Both the position numbers and the translations under genes were made by a program. Under the pieces are notes generated by a model. The model was given only the letters and a program-made list of their open reading frames with translations. It did no database searches and was not told the origin of the DNA. Source: Datisca glomerata (lineage: Eukaryota > Streptophyta > Magnoliopsida > Cucurbitales > Datiscaceae). From it: 64,000 nucleotides of DNA. This document shows, one piece after another, positions 51,345-63,711 of the stretch. The stretch's first letter is position 1. Each line of letters starts with the position of its first letter. The DNA lies in NCBI GenBank assembly GCA_003255025.1, contig QANY01009128.1, positions 2,085,148 through 2,149,147 of the forward strand, read 5' to 3'.

Positions 51345-51934
51345 ATAACTTCTTTTCAACAGAATTCACGTGTCAACCACGCTATAGTACACGCGTGAGG
51401 CTACTGCACGCGTATTATAACGTGATTTTTTTAAAATAAACTTAATGATAAATGATTACTCGTCACCTTACTTTTTTATTAGAAAATAATCATTACTGTC
51501 ATTAAAAATAAAAAGATACATTTTGGTAAAAATCCACTCTGATATTAGGAACCCGGGCCCACCCAGGGAATATCTTTATCCAGCAGCCAAATACAGCTAC
51601 CGAGCAGCTTTGTCTGTTCACTGCAGTCCTTTCACTGAAAACCATTGCCACTAACAAAACCCACAATTGTTAATTAACGATTTTGAAGGATTTTCCTGTG
51701 CTTTCCTACACCTTTCTCGAGAAACAACCAGAAAATGCTGTGAAATGATGAGAATAAAGATAAGCCTTACAGAGCTACCAGACACTTTCCCAAAGAAGCG
51801 GGGGAAAATCTGCCATTTCTCGCATTTTCAGAGAGTCAATGTCTGTAGGTTTCAAGGAAACAAGAAAAATCCAAACTCACCAACCTTTTTTTTTCTTTAA
51901 GACAGTTTTGCGAGAAAAACCTTGAAGTCCAACA
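51345..51934 (+). promoter_or_regulatory. Upstream region of the plant-mobile-domain gene
   Basis: About 590 bp separate the 22-bp repeats from the ATG at 51935. No clear core promoter element could be assigned. A pyrimidine tract (CCTTTTTTTTTCTTTAAG) ends near 51901, shortly before the start, and could be leader sequence. Confidence 0.35.
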
Positions 51935-53797
51935 ATGGAGGAACCTTCAAACACCATTTTAGAGGAGAGAGAAGAGCTGATGGTTTCACCTACCGGTGGA
52001 AAACCATATCTGAGGAAAGCCCATTTTCTATCGCCCTCTACAACCTCCATGAACACTCCCCTCCCCAAGGTTTCATATATTCTCTCAGCTAAACCCACAG
52101 CCTCTGAGCTGAATCAACTCGCCGCCAAAGTTCAGTTCAAAGGGTGGAGATATCCAAAACCAGAATGGAACAAATGGATCGAAAAATTGCAGCCCAAGTA
52201 CGAAACTGTATGGGAACAAGCTGGAATATATGAAGCCATAATGAGTTCTAAATATCATTTCCATAAGCACAAAGAACTGATTCTTTGGCTTGTGGAGAAA
52301 TGGTGTCCTCAAACCAACACATTTATTTTCCCATGGGGTGAATCCACTGTTACATTGGAAGATATGATTGTTTTGGGGAGTTTCTCTGTTCTAGGTGACT
52401 CAGTCTGCTGCGACATTCGTGCCAAAGAGTTGGTACGAATTGAAGAGAAGCTCTTTGAAGCATTAACAAATGCTTCAAAATCTAGGCCTATAAGAGCGTC
52501 CCATCATGCATGGATTGTTTATTTCATGGAAAATGAGAGTGAGATTGAGCATGAAGCGTTTCTCGTTGAATGGTTATCAAAATTTGTTTTCCCTGAAAAT
52601 TCTTACAGCAATGTTGGTACCCATGTTTTCCCTATCGCCATTCTTTTAGCAAGAGGAACCAGATTTGCCCTTGCACCTGCTGTCCTATCAAGCATTTACA
52701 AAGATTTGAGTATCCTTAAACACCATTTGATTAACTTGACCATGTTTGAGACTGATGAGGTGCTCACCCTTTTTTCCCCTTTACAGTTTGTGCAGCTATG
52801 GGCTTGGGAGAGATTCATCGACTTACGGCCCATACCAAACAATATCAACCGTGGTGACCACAGATCAGCTCGTTGGCACAGACCGAAATATGTGATGGTT
52901 AAGGATGTAAGGTCTGTGTTAGATTCAGCTGGGAAGTTTTTCAAATGGCGCCCGTATTCCATGGCTTTGAATGGTTGGGTGGTTCCCGAGTTTTATCAAA
53001 GTGAAGAAGAGTGGGTATCAGTGGATGAAGGTTTGAGCAATGAGTTACTTTCATATGCTTATTGCGTAAGAGCTTGTGACCTTGTGGGGCTTGATAGTGT
53101 AGAAAAGTATCTCCCACATAGGGTGGCCATGCAATTTGGGTTCGATCAAGATATTCCAGGTGATTTTGCTAAATCGTCCAATATCAATCCAGTGATTGCT
53201 TGTAGCAATTACTTTAGGCCAATCCAAGACGCGAAACTTTACATTCCACAGAGACTTCTTGAATCAGACGTTACCACAAGATATGTAGAATGGCGAAATA
53301 ATCATTCGCCAGAGTCGAGCAGGACGATCCTGATCGACGTAATCAAGCCGCACAAGAAGCACCGAATGAACTCAGGGAGATCTCCGCGAAAATTCAGAAA
53401 AACCCAAGAAATATACAAGGATAATGATCCTAGTGATGATAGTGATCAGCTTTTGAGTTCACATTATTATGTGGAAGGAGGGAATAGTGTTGAGCATGAT
53501 GAACAATGCTTGTTGAAAACTGTCAGGAGCAATCATGGTGAAGAAAACCTGTGTGGTGATGAAGATTCAGTGGGTGGATCCAAGAAGGATATAGAGAATC
53601 CAAGTGAGAGTAAAACAGAGAACCCATCAAAAACAGAGGAGGTGAAGTTTCAAGATGGTGAAGGAGAAAAGATGGGCTACAATCATGATCATACAACTGA
53701 CTTTACTGAGATGGAGCTTGAAGATCGAATCAGTAGACTTGAGATGATAGTTGATGAGCTGAAAGCAAGAAGATTTGGACCCAATTCCAAATCTTGA
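51935..53797 (+). CDS. Plant mobile domain (PMD) protein, MAIN/MAIL-like
   Basis: An intact single-exon frame of 620 residues. The N-terminal two thirds match the aminotransferase-like plant mobile domain: GWRYPKPEWNKWIEKLQPKY, WEQAGIYEAIMSSKYHFHKH, LILWLVEKWCPQTNTFIFPW, GESTVTLEDMIVLGSFSVLG, and AFLVEWLSKFVFPEN with GTHVFPIAILLARGTRFALA. PMD genes derive from transposons; some family members (MAIN, MAIL1) are nuclear proteins needed for silencing and genome stability. The C-terminal 150 residues are acidic and low-complexity and end in a predicted helix (EMELEDRISRLEMIVDELKA), likely a short coiled coil. A long unbroken frame amid decayed transposons suggests a maintained host gene; its exact role is unknown. 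Confidence 0.87.
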   Translation: MEEPSNTILEEREELMVSPTGGKPYLRKAHFLSPSTTSMNTPLPKVSYILSAKPTASELNQLAAKVQFKGWRYPKPEWNKWIEKLQPKYETVWEQAGIYEAIMSSKYHFHKHKELILWLVEKWCPQTNTFIFPWGESTVTLEDMIVLGSFSVLGDSVCCDIRAKELVRIEEKLFEALTNASKSRPIRASHHAWIVYFMENESEIEHEAFLVEWLSKFVFPENSYSNVGTHVFPIAILLARGTRFALAPAVLSSIYKDLSILKHHLINLTMFETDEVLTLFSPLQFVQLWAWERFIDLRPIPNNINRGDHRSARWHRPKYVMVKDVRSVLDSAGKFFKWRPYSMALNGWVVPEFYQSEEEWVSVDEGLSNELLSYAYCVRACDLVGLDSVEKYLPHRVAMQFGFDQDIPGDFAKSSNINPVIACSNYFRPIQDAKLYIPQRLLESDVTTRYVEWRNNHSPESSRTILIDVIKPHKKHRMNSGRSPRKFRKTQEIYKDNDPSDDSDQLLSSHYYVEGGNSVEHDEQCLLKTVRSNHGEENLCGDEDSVGGSKKDIENPSESKTENPSKTEEVKFQDGEGEKMGYNHDHTTDFTEMELEDRISRLEMIVDELKARRFGPNSKS

Positions 53798-54300
53798 AGG
53801 AAAAATTTGTCAAGAACAGACCAATGAAAAATCAAAGACTGGGTAGTGAGGAGCTGATTTTGTTTTGTTTGAGTACTGATATTAATGCTTAGGCTGCACC
53901 AAAATGGTAAAACTTGTATTTCTCACGTGAACAAAACTATGTATTCTCTTGCAGATATGTGAAAATTTGAGGAAGTATTTATAAAGTGCTTTGATTTTTT
54001 GGTAGAAAAAATGAGATTTTTCCAAGTTATACACTAGTTGTTTATAAGGTAAGGGATCAAATTGACAAGGTTGTAGCTTCAAGAATCAAAATGACAGAGT
54101 ACAAGAATCAAAATGACAGAGTACAAGCTATAGGGATTTAAAACAAATTTAAAGTATTTTTTAAGATTAAATTATTTATAAAATAAAACATTTAGAGAAT
54201 ATAACTACTTAATGAAGTTTTTAGCATAATTCCTCCGTAAATCTTATAAATCGTCCAATACAAAATTGCAGAAACTTGTGTAAAAGCTATTGTTTTTACA
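53798..54300. other. 3' flank of the PMD gene
   Basis: AT-rich 3' UTR and spacer. A 22-bp unit (AAGAATCAAAATGACAGAGT plus AC) is exactly repeated at 54081-54102 and 54103-54124. No gene is seen. Confidence 0.6.
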
Positions 54301-54910
54301 TGGATTTTTACCCTTGATATACCCGTTAGGTCCACCCGCCCTGATCGGATGCCTGTGATTATTTACCCGTAACCGTCAAGTCAAGTAACAAAACTTGGAT
54401 GAACTCTTATTGCCTTTCAGAATGAATTGGAGGATACGGCTTGGTAGGATTAGAATAAGGCTCGTTGTGTCGGTCCGTCGTCATGACATCCTCAGTAGGC
54501 TTTAGATGCGTCATCCTCTCATTGAGGATGAACCTAGGTACACGTGATAGCTTTCTATACGTTGACATCTACTTACACTTAGCAATCGTTGATTGATCAA
54601 TCATAAAATAGGGTTTACCCCTTACTTTCTAAATAAAGATGTTTAACACTCATATTGAATGGGGGTTGGATATTTGGACATTATACACACACATTTGGGG
54701 GCTCCCTCTCCCTCTCCCTCTCCTTGGCAACCCCAAGGAGGTGCGTTTGCCCACGCTTGTCACCGTCTAGGTCACTAAGTATGCTCATCATTTCCTCCAT
54801 GCTAGACTTCCACATTCCTAAGTCTTCTCCAATGACTAGACTACTCTTCGTTCATGTACCCGATCAGGTTTAAAATCCATTCCCGAAACAATGGCAACTC
54901 CACTAGGGAG
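54300..54910 (+). mobile_element. Ty3-gypsy LTR end and primer-binding-site relic
   Basis: A sequence with retrotransposon LTR character (including CCTCTCATTGAGGATGAACC and a CTCCCT microsatellite at 54701-54723) ends with ATTCCCGAAACAATGGCAAC. TGGCAACTCCACTAGGGA (54892-54909) closely resembles the TGGCGACTCCACTGGGGA primer-binding site of Tat/Ogre-type gypsy elements. No gag or pol follows, so this is only the leader of an element. The left LTR edge is not defined. Confidence 0.55.
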
Positions 54911-55640
54911 TGGTCTGTCAGAAGAAGGCCATTGTGGAGGAGTATGGAGGAGTTCTCCATTTTTTAGATTCAGATCTGGATTCTCAGATCTGAAGTATTT
55001 TTTAAGAAAAAATCAGATTTGGAAAACCTTGTTGTTTTGAGATTCACGGACTGATTTGTATCTATGTTCTCCATTGTTGTCATTTGTGCATCACGATATG
55101 GCCTAATGCACTGAGTTTCTTCGCTAATCTCTACAACAAATTAAAAAATCAGATGGAGAATTTTGGATCAAGAATGGTTGTAATAGCAGCCACCACCATC
55201 ACCAACCGCGAAGGGCAGCAACACGGCTCCCAGTCATCGTCGAGCGAGATAGAACCTCAGATCTAGGATTTCAGATCATGGATTTCAAGTTTAATATCTA
55301 CAAAACGTGAAACCAATTATTGAACCTCATATCTACGCAAAATAAAGCGTTTTTAGATTTCAAAACATCTCTAAAAGGATTCAGATGAGATTTTCTGTTA
55401 ATTTTGAGGTGTTTGCGACAAAAAAAAGGCCATTGGAAACTGCCGCACGCGCCATCGCCGGTGGCTGCTTCGTCCTTACTTGTGTTGCAGGTTCCGGGTT
55501 GACCTACCCAAACCATTCAGCTCCAGGTCGACACACCAAGAAAGCAAGCCAGTACACGGATCGTCCGTGAAGCCCAATGCGGGCGACCTATATGGTTTAT
55601 GCTCAATCCACGTGCGACTCATAACCCATACTTGACCCGA
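54911..55640. other. Unassigned sequence left of the copia
   Basis: Contains no recognised gene. It could be remaining gypsy leader or unrelated host DNA. A GC-richer stretch at 55440-55640 has no readable family motif. Confidence 0.4.
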
Positions 55641-55649
55641 TCTCTATGT

Positions 55650-58600
55650 CTACCATGGGTAACCCTATTACTACTTTACTTACACTTTAGGAATTAAATG
55701 GTGATAATTTCATAAGATAGAATTCAAATTTAAATTTGATGTTAATTTTGTGAGAACCACAAATTGTTCTTACTGAGGAATGTCCCAAGGAGTCCGCTGT
55801 CAATGCCCCTAAGAATGTTAGGGATAAGTTTGATGCTTGGACCTAATCCAATAATAAAGTTAAGTGCCACATGCTTGTAAGCATGAATGATGTTCTGAGA
55901 ACCAAGGATGAAAGCATGAAAACTGCCTATGAGATTATGGAATTTTTATAGGTGATGTTTGAGCAGCAGTCTACTCAAAGTTGTCATGAGGCTACTAGGA
56001 GCCACATGACAACCAAGATGAAGAAACTTACTTCTGTGCATGAACATGATCAATATAATGCACGAGGCAGAAGCATATGGGGCTACCATTGATGAGCGAA
56101 TGCAAGTCAACATTTTACTTGAATCACTCACACCTATTTTTTTTTGCGTTCACCACCAACTATGTTATGAACAATTTAAAATTCAGCATGACTCAATTAT
56201 TGAATGAACTTCAAACTTTTGAGTCATTCAATAAGAGTATGACTAAAGAGGGTGAGGCAAATGTTGCTGAGTAAAAACCTTTTTCCAATGTTGTTAAGGA
56301 CAAGAGTAAAAATAAAAAAGGAAAGAAAACCAAAAAGTCACCTAAGGCCAAGAAGAACAACAAAAGGAAGAAGAACAATGGTAAGGACAAGAGTAAGAGC
56401 AAAAGAGAAAAGAAAGCCAAAAAGTCACCTAAGGTCAAGAAGAACAAAGGCGCCATCAAACCCAAGGGAAAATGTTTCCACCGTGGAGTTGAATGTCAAT
56501 GGAAGAGAAACTATAGCAATTATCACTCCGAAGTGAAAAAGAAAGATAAATACGATTTACTTGTACTTGAAACTTGTTTAGTGGAGTATGATTCGTCATC
56601 CTGGATATTGGATCTAAGAGCCATTAATCATGTATGTTATATCTTTGTAGATGCTCTATTCAGCAAGAGAGCTTGCAGATGGTGAGGTGATAATGAGAGT
56701 TGGCAATGGTGCGCTCATGTCAGTGAAAACATTGGGGACTGTTCGTCTTAATTTTGGAAATAATTTTCTTATTTTGAACAATGTTTATTTTATTCTAGGA
56801 TTTTTGAGAAATTTGATTTCTCTTTCGTTACTACATGAACAATCTTTTAAAGTTTCTTTTATTAATTATGAGTTTATTATTTCAAAGAATGGATTCAATA
56901 TCTGTCATGCTAAAGTTTTGAATAGACTGTATACGCTTAAACCGTCTGAACGTTCATTAAATAATTCTAAATTATTTAAAGTAGCAAATCCTAAAAGTAA
57001 CAAATGATAAAGAGTTTATCATAATGATGATGGCACGTATCTATGACATCTTAGGTTGAGACATATTAATCTAGATAGATTAAACATGTTAACAAAGCAT
57101 GGTCCTTTGAGAAAACTAAAAGTTGAGACTCTTCTTGTTTGTGAATCTTGTCTAGAGAGAAAACTGACCAAGAGACATTTTAGACGAAATGGCCAAAGAG
57201 CCAAAGAACCACTTGGGATAGTACATAGTGATGTCTTTAGACCGATCAATGTATAAGCTAAAGGTAGGTATGAGTATTTTGTCAATTTTATTGATGATTA
57301 CTCTAGATATGGTTATACTTACCTAATGCATAGAAAGTCTGAAATTTTTAGAAAATTTAAGGACTTCAAAGATGAAGCTGAAAAATAATTAGGTAAGTCA
57401 TTGAAAATACTTTGATCAGATCAATGTGGTGAATACTTGGTTTAGAATTCAAGGATTACATGTTGGATTATGGCATTCTATCCCAACTCCCAGCACCTGG
57501 AACGGCACAACAAAATGGTATTTCAGAAAGGAGAAACCGAACCCTATTTGATATGGTTAGGTCGATGTTAAACTACTCATAACTATGACTCACATTCTGG
57601 GGATATGCACTTCAAACGACAACCTACAATTTGAATGTAGTGCATTCCAAGTCTGTAAGCAATACACTTTTAGAGTTATGGAATGGCTCTAAACCTAGTT
57701 TACGTCATTTTTGTATATGGGGGTGTCCAGCTCACGTTCTTACACCAAGATTGGAAAGTTAGACTCAAGGTCTAAAGTGTGTATATTTATTGGCTATGCT
57801 CTAGAAACAAGAGGTGGGTATTTTTATAGTCACAAGGATCAAAAGGTGTTTGTATTGACAAATGCCAATTTATTTGAACATGACTATATGGAAAACTACA
57901 AACCTAGGAGCAAGGTAGTTCTAAAAAAAATTAGCATCCCATGAGATCAGACCACCTTCATCATTAACTGATAAACGACAAACCACAGAAACCACTGTTC
58001 TTGTTCAGAAACCCCGGTGCAATGTCATAGTGGGAGGGTTGTAAGAAAACCTATTCACTATGAACTAGAGGCACATGTCCTAGTATTTGACACTGATAAT
58101 GATGATCCATTAACCTTTAAAAAGATGAAAAAAGATCATGAAAATGAGAAATGGCAAAATGCCATGAACCAAGAAATGAAATCGGTGTATTCCAATTCTG
58201 TCTAGAAACTTGTCGATCCACCTGAAGATGTTAGGCCCATTGGATGTAAATGGATCTTCAAAAAGAAAAGAGGTGCAGATGAGAAAGTGGAGAATTTCAA
58301 GGCACGGCTGGTAGCCAATGGCTATGCACAAAAAGAATGAGTCGATTATGAAGAGACATTCTCTCCCGTTGCCATGCTAAAATCCATTCGCATCCTTTTA
58401 TCCATAAATGCTAGTTTAGACTATGAAATATGACAAATATATATCAAGACAGTTTTTCTGAATGGCTCTTTTGAAGAAAACATCTATATGATGCAATCAG
58501 AAGGGTTCGTGAAAATGAGGTAAGATCAGAAAGTATGCAAGTTGCTTAAATCCATTTATGGATTGAAGCAAGTATCTAGATTTTGGAATTTTACCTTTGA

Positions 58601-59698
58601 TGAAATTATTAAATCGTATGGCTTCGAACAAAATGTTGACGAATCTTGTGTTTATAAATACATCAAAGATGAGAGAGTGATTTTCTTTGTTCTTTATGTA
58701 AACGATATTCTATTCATTGAGAATGATGTAGAAACTTTGTCGAAAGTAAAGAAGTGGTGAGCTGAAAAATTTCAAATGAAAGATTTGAAAGATGTGAGTT
58801 ATGTTTTAGGCATCAAAATCCTAAGGGATGGAAATAATAAGTTCTTGGCACTTTCTCAAGTATCTTATATTGATAATGTGCTTGGTGAGATTCTCTATAA
58901 AAAAAATTCCAATAAAGGTCAACTACCACCTAGACATGGAATTGTCTTTTCGAAGGAGCAGTGTCCTAAGACACCTCAGGAGGAAGAGGAAATGAGAAAG
59001 GTTTATTATGCTTCAGCTATTGGTAGTCTCATATATGCAATGTTGTGTACGAGACTAGACGTCTGTTATACAGTAGGAATTATTAGTTGTCATCAGTAAG
59101 TCCTAGTTTAGAACATTAGATTGCAGTGAAGCACATTCTCAAGTATCTTCAGAGAACAAGAAATTATATGCTTGTTTATTCAGGTGGAGACCTGAACCTC
59201 GCCGGATATACTGATTCTGATTTTCAATCAGATAGGGATAGTCAAAAGTCACTGTCTGTATCAGTATGCACCCTAAGTTGGATGAGTTATAGTCTAGAGA
59301 AGTAATAAACAATTCAGTATTACAAATTTCACTATGGAAGTCGAATATATAGCGGCTTGTATAGCTGCAAAAGAAGTGACATGGCTCATAAAATTCTATA
59401 TTGATCTGGAAGTAGTTCCAGATATGGACAAGTCACTGATCTTGTACTGTGATAATAGTGGGGCGGTAGCTAATTCCAAAGAACCAAGTAGTCACAAGAG
59501 GGGCAAGCACATTGAGAGGAAATATCATTTTATAAGAGAGATCATGCATCGAGAGGATGTGACTGTTATGAAGATAGCGTCAGATCAGAACCTGGCCGAT
59601 CTTTTTACCAAGACACTTCATGCGAAGTCATTTGAGGGTCATGTGCGCAATATGTGGTTGAGAGAGATGCCACATTTTATTTAGGGCAAGTGGAAGAT
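55650..59698 (+). mobile_element. Ty1-copia gag-pol pseudogene (5' truncated)
   Basis: The plus strand reads gag (from MGNPITTLL near 55659 to a Lys-rich tail near 56460) and a decayed zinc knuckle (CFHRGVECQWKRNY at 56477, where CxxC-HC would be expected). A damaged protease follows (SSWILDLRAINHVC in place of WILDSGATNHVC), then the pre-integrase zone, integrase (VNFIDDYSRYGYTYLMHRKS), RT (VNDILFIEND where YVDD is normal; KMKDLKDVSYVLGIKILRD) and RNase H (YCDNSGAVANSKEPSSHKRG, 59334-59684). About ten stops or frameshifts occur. The polypurine tract (GGGCAAGTGGAAGATTG) ends at 59698 at the 3' LTR. No 5' LTR precedes gag. It belongs to the same family as the 5' half at 20-24 kb. Confidence 0.88.
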
Positions 59699-61208
59699 TG
59701 TTGGGCATAGCGCCCTCAAAGTATGTGTTTAGACATTTTTAATATGAAATTAATGAAATTAGATTTTTCTTATAATTGTTCTTTTGAATTATTGTTGAAT
59801 AATTTATATATAAATATATGAAAGTTACATATTCATTAACGAGACTATGATTTTGTATAAGTACGAGATGATTAATAATATAAATAATGAATCAAATTGA
59901 CTGTAACATATTAAAGTATGGAATCTTTATTGAATGGTTGCTTATACAGTTTACTAAGCATTATGAATGCATGCGATCTAGATCCAGATCATTGATGTGG
60001 ATAGACATTTTAGTGAGTGTACTTTATATAATTAGATTACATATGACATGATCGATGTGGATTAATATCTTTATTAACTTATCATTTATCATAAAGATTT
60101 AATACCAATCAAAACTGATGATCGTATGTAGATCAGTCTGAATCTTGAGTAGTCATAAACTCCTGTGGATGTATACTGGATCTTTTGATTCACTCATTAA
60201 GGTTTGTTTGTAAAACAGTCTAGTGACTTTTATTTTGGAGATTCAGTGACAATGATAGCTGTGAACATGATCTTACAAGATTTGGAATTCAAGATTTTTT
60301 AACGAATCATATACTAGTTCCCTTAAGTGTTAATTCTGAAACTAAATGGTTATTGAGCTCAAATTTATAATTCGATTATAAATTGACCATTCGCTAGTGA
60401 ATTAATTGTATTTAAGGATCAAAAGGCAATTAGAAAGGTAAAACTGTAATTTATCATCTCTAATTTATGAATCAATAATTAGATGACATAACTACATGAA
60501 ATGATTCTATCAATGGGCTACATAAAAATACTCTGTAAATATATTATGTAATCTCTAAGAGTGCAATTTCAGGTTTATAATGGAGAAATAATAGAATTAA
60601 TAAATAAGATTATTTAATTAATAACCTAGTTTATTAGAGCTTGGGATTATGGGTTCATTATCCCCAAGTCACCTCCTGTACTACACAGTTTAGGGTGTGA
60701 ATATTTCAGGACATGAAAAAATGACTGATTTTCAAAAGGAATTATATTTTTAGGGCAAGTATATAATTACGTATGAATAATTAATTAATTAAAATATTTA
60801 ATGTAATTTTCTGAAATTATCATTAAATAATAATATCGATTAATTTTATGTTAATCCAAATGTAAGATTGAATATTTGATTTATAAAACTAAATAATATT
60901 AAATCATTATGAGATAATGATTTGATTTGNACATATATTGCCGCGTGGCAAATTGGATTGTCACATGTCAATCATTGATTTTGAATCAGAGATTGACATG
61001 GACTACGATAATGCATGTGGCACACTGAAGTGTATCACGACACTATAGTGGTACTGTGAGTCTACAGTGACTTACGGTACCACTGTGACTCCTCATGGCA
61101 CACTACAGTGCCATGAGACACTTCACTGTGACTTCTTACGGCACACTGCAAAGTCGTGTGGCACTGCAGTGTTGTACAATTGTACTGTGTCCCACTTCAA
61201 TTGCACAT
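59699..61208 (+). repeat. 3' LTR of the copia element
   Basis: Starts TTGGGCATAGCGCCCTCAAA right after the polypurine tract and aligns for over a kilobase with the 5' LTR that begins at 19993. Near 61010-61190 it has dense GGCACACT/CACTGTGACT words that can fold on themselves. One unresolved base (N) is at 60930. The LTR does not end cleanly: its last part runs into the tandem array that follows. Confidence 0.82.
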
Positions 61209-63346
61209 TTATATTTAATTTATTATTTTATCCGTAAAAAATCTGATATGTCATTATCTAGAAAATATATTGATATTATTAAAGTGGCTTTAGTGTGCTA
61301 ACAACACAGTTGCAATCAGAGGTAAAACTCTCTGAGATTAAAAGTTAATAAAAAAATTATTAATTATTTTTCGATTAGAGTTTTGTCTCACAGATTAACC
61401 CTTTTAAAAAATCTCTAAAACTCATGTGCCGAGTACATTTAGAGACAAAAAAATATTCTTGATATATTCTACATGCGCACACGTCCTAATTTGCTTGAAG
61501 ATTGGCTTGAAAAATCGTGTTGTGGATCTCGAAGTCTATAGTTTGTGGGATAGCAAGATCGTTGTATTGCATGGATCCTTGATTGGACTACAAGAGCTAT
61601 ATTTTATATCCATGTATGTCGTTGATTTATATTTAATTTATTATTTTATCCCTAAAAGATCTGATATGTCATTATCTAGGAAATATATTGATATTATTAT
61701 ATTGGTTTTAGCGTGCTAACTACACAGTTGCAATCAGAGGTAAAACTCTTTGAGATTAAAAGTTAATAAAAAATTTATATGAATAACTTTTAATTATTTT
61801 TCTATTAGAGTTTTGTCTCACAGATTAATCCTTCTAAAAAATCTCTAAAATGCATGTGCTGAGTACATCTAGAAACAAAACAATATTCTTGATATATTCT
61901 ATACGCCCACAGACGTCCTAATGTGCTTGAAGATTGGCTTGAAAGATCGTGGTGTGGATCTCGGAGTCAATGGTTTGTGGGATAGCAAGATCTTTGTATT
62001 GCATGGATGCTTGATTGGACTACAAGTGCTATATTTTATATCCATGTATGTTGTTGATTTATATTTAATTTATTATTTTATCCCTAAAAGATCTTATATG
62101 TCATTATCTAGAAAATATATTGATATTATTATATTGATTTTAGTGTGCTAACAACACAGTTGCAATCAGAGGTAAAACTCTCTGAGATTAAAAGTTAATA
62201 AAAAAGTTATACGAATAACTTTTAATTATTTTTAGATTGGAGTTTTGTCTCACAGATTAATCCTTCTAAAAAATCTTTAAAACTCATGTGCTGAGTACAT
62301 CTAGTGACAAAACAATATTCTTGATATATTCTACACGCCCACACGTCCTAATGTGCTTGAAGATTGGCTTGAAAGATCGTAGTGTGGATCTCGAAATATA
62401 TAGTTTGTGTGATAGCAAGATCGTTGTATTACATGGATGCTTGATTGGACTACAAGTGCTATATTTTATATCCATGTATGTCGTTGATTTATATTTAATT
62501 TATTATTTTATCCCTAAAAGATCTAACATGTTATTATCTAAAAAATATATTGATATTATTATATTAGTTTTAGTGTGCTAACAACACAGTTACAATCAGA
62601 GGTAAAACTCTCTGAGATTAAAAGTTAATAAAAAGTTATATGAATAACTTTTAATTATTTTTCGATTAGAGTTTTGTCTCACAGATTAATCTTTCTAAAA
62701 AATCTCTAAAACTCATGTACTGAGTACATCTAGAGACAAAACAATATTCTTGATATATTCTACACGCCCACACACGTCCTAATGTGCTTGAAGATTGGCT
62801 TGAAAGATCGTGGTGTGGATATCGGAGTCAATAGTTTGTGGGATAGCAGGATCTTTGTATTGCATGGATGCTTGATTGGACTACAAGAGCTATATTTTAT
62901 ATCCATGTATGTCGTTAATTTATATTTAATTTATTATTTTATCCTTAAAAGATCTGATATGTCATTATCTAAAAAATATATTGATATTATTATATTGACT
63001 TTAGTGTGCTAACAACACAGTTGCAATCAGAGGTAAAACTCTCTGAGATTAAAAGTTAATAAAAAATTTATATGAATAACTTTTAATTATTTTTCGATTA
63101 GAGTTTTGTCTCACAGATTAATCCTTCTAAAAAATCTCTAAAACTCATGTGTTGAGTACATCTAGAGACAAAATAATATTCTTGATATATTCTACACGTC
63201 CTAATGTGTTTGGAGATTGGCTTGGAAAATCGTGGTGTGAATCTCGAAGTTTATAATTTGTGGGATAGCAAGATCGTTGTATTGCGCGGATGCTTGATTG
63301 GACTACAAATGCTATATTTTATATCCATGTGTGTCGTTGATTTAAT
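61209..63346 (+). repeat. Five tandem ~430-bp units derived from the LTR 3' part
   Basis: The marker GTGCTAAC recurs at 61713 and 62145-63006 with spacings of 418 (from GTGCTA at 61295), 432, 430 and 431 bp, and whole units are highly similar. Each unit has TTATTATTTTATCC, TGTCATTATCTA, GTTTTGTCTCACAGATTAA, CTTGAAGATTGGCTTGAAA and TTGATTGGACTACAA in this order. The first part (TTTATCC..., ATTATCTAGAA) also aligns with 21505-21560 in the other LTR copy, so the unit appears to derive from the LTR 3' region. Each unit has an open frame of about 76-97 codons ending at the same place, but with a non-coding origin and a period that is not a multiple of three I treat these as chance. Confidence 0.92.
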
Positions 63347-63711
63347 ATATAAATATATAATGGATCTGATCTGGAAAAAAATGTTTCAATTAAAAAGTTT
63401 TCATCTTTGAGCTGCGAACGATGCGATCGTTTATCATTTTATAATATTTTTTTAAAACGCCACCATGCCTTTCACGACGCGTCATCGCAAATTCCAATAG
63501 TTACAACCATCGTATCCTTCTTCCTTCATCATATAATCATTATTATGATAAAACGTCCTTCCACCAGGGGAAAGGGTGAATTCTCCTCGTCGTGGACTTC
63601 AAGGGCGTAGGTTACCAAACTCATTCCCTCCTTGTGGGAGAGAAGGGTTTTCAAGTGCTTTGAACACGAAAAATTTTCATCATTGTTCCCACGGATGACG
63701 CCAACTGTTGA
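63347..63711 (-). mobile_element. Leader of a minus-strand gypsy-type retrotransposon
   Basis: On the minus strand GTTGGCGTCATCCGTGGGAA (63707-63688) closely resembles the leader of gypsy elements (TTGGCGCCGTCTGTGGGAA), placing the primer-binding site next to an LTR on its right. Below it a short frame (63717-63529) runs to a region with no gag motifs. Either the element is truncated here or the gag is too degraded to read. Confidence 0.5.

Noticed and set aside
61426..63410. Five similar small proteins encoded in the tandem array
   Set aside because: The frames recur only because the DNA unit is repeated; the unit appears to derive from a non-coding LTR and its period is not a multiple of three.
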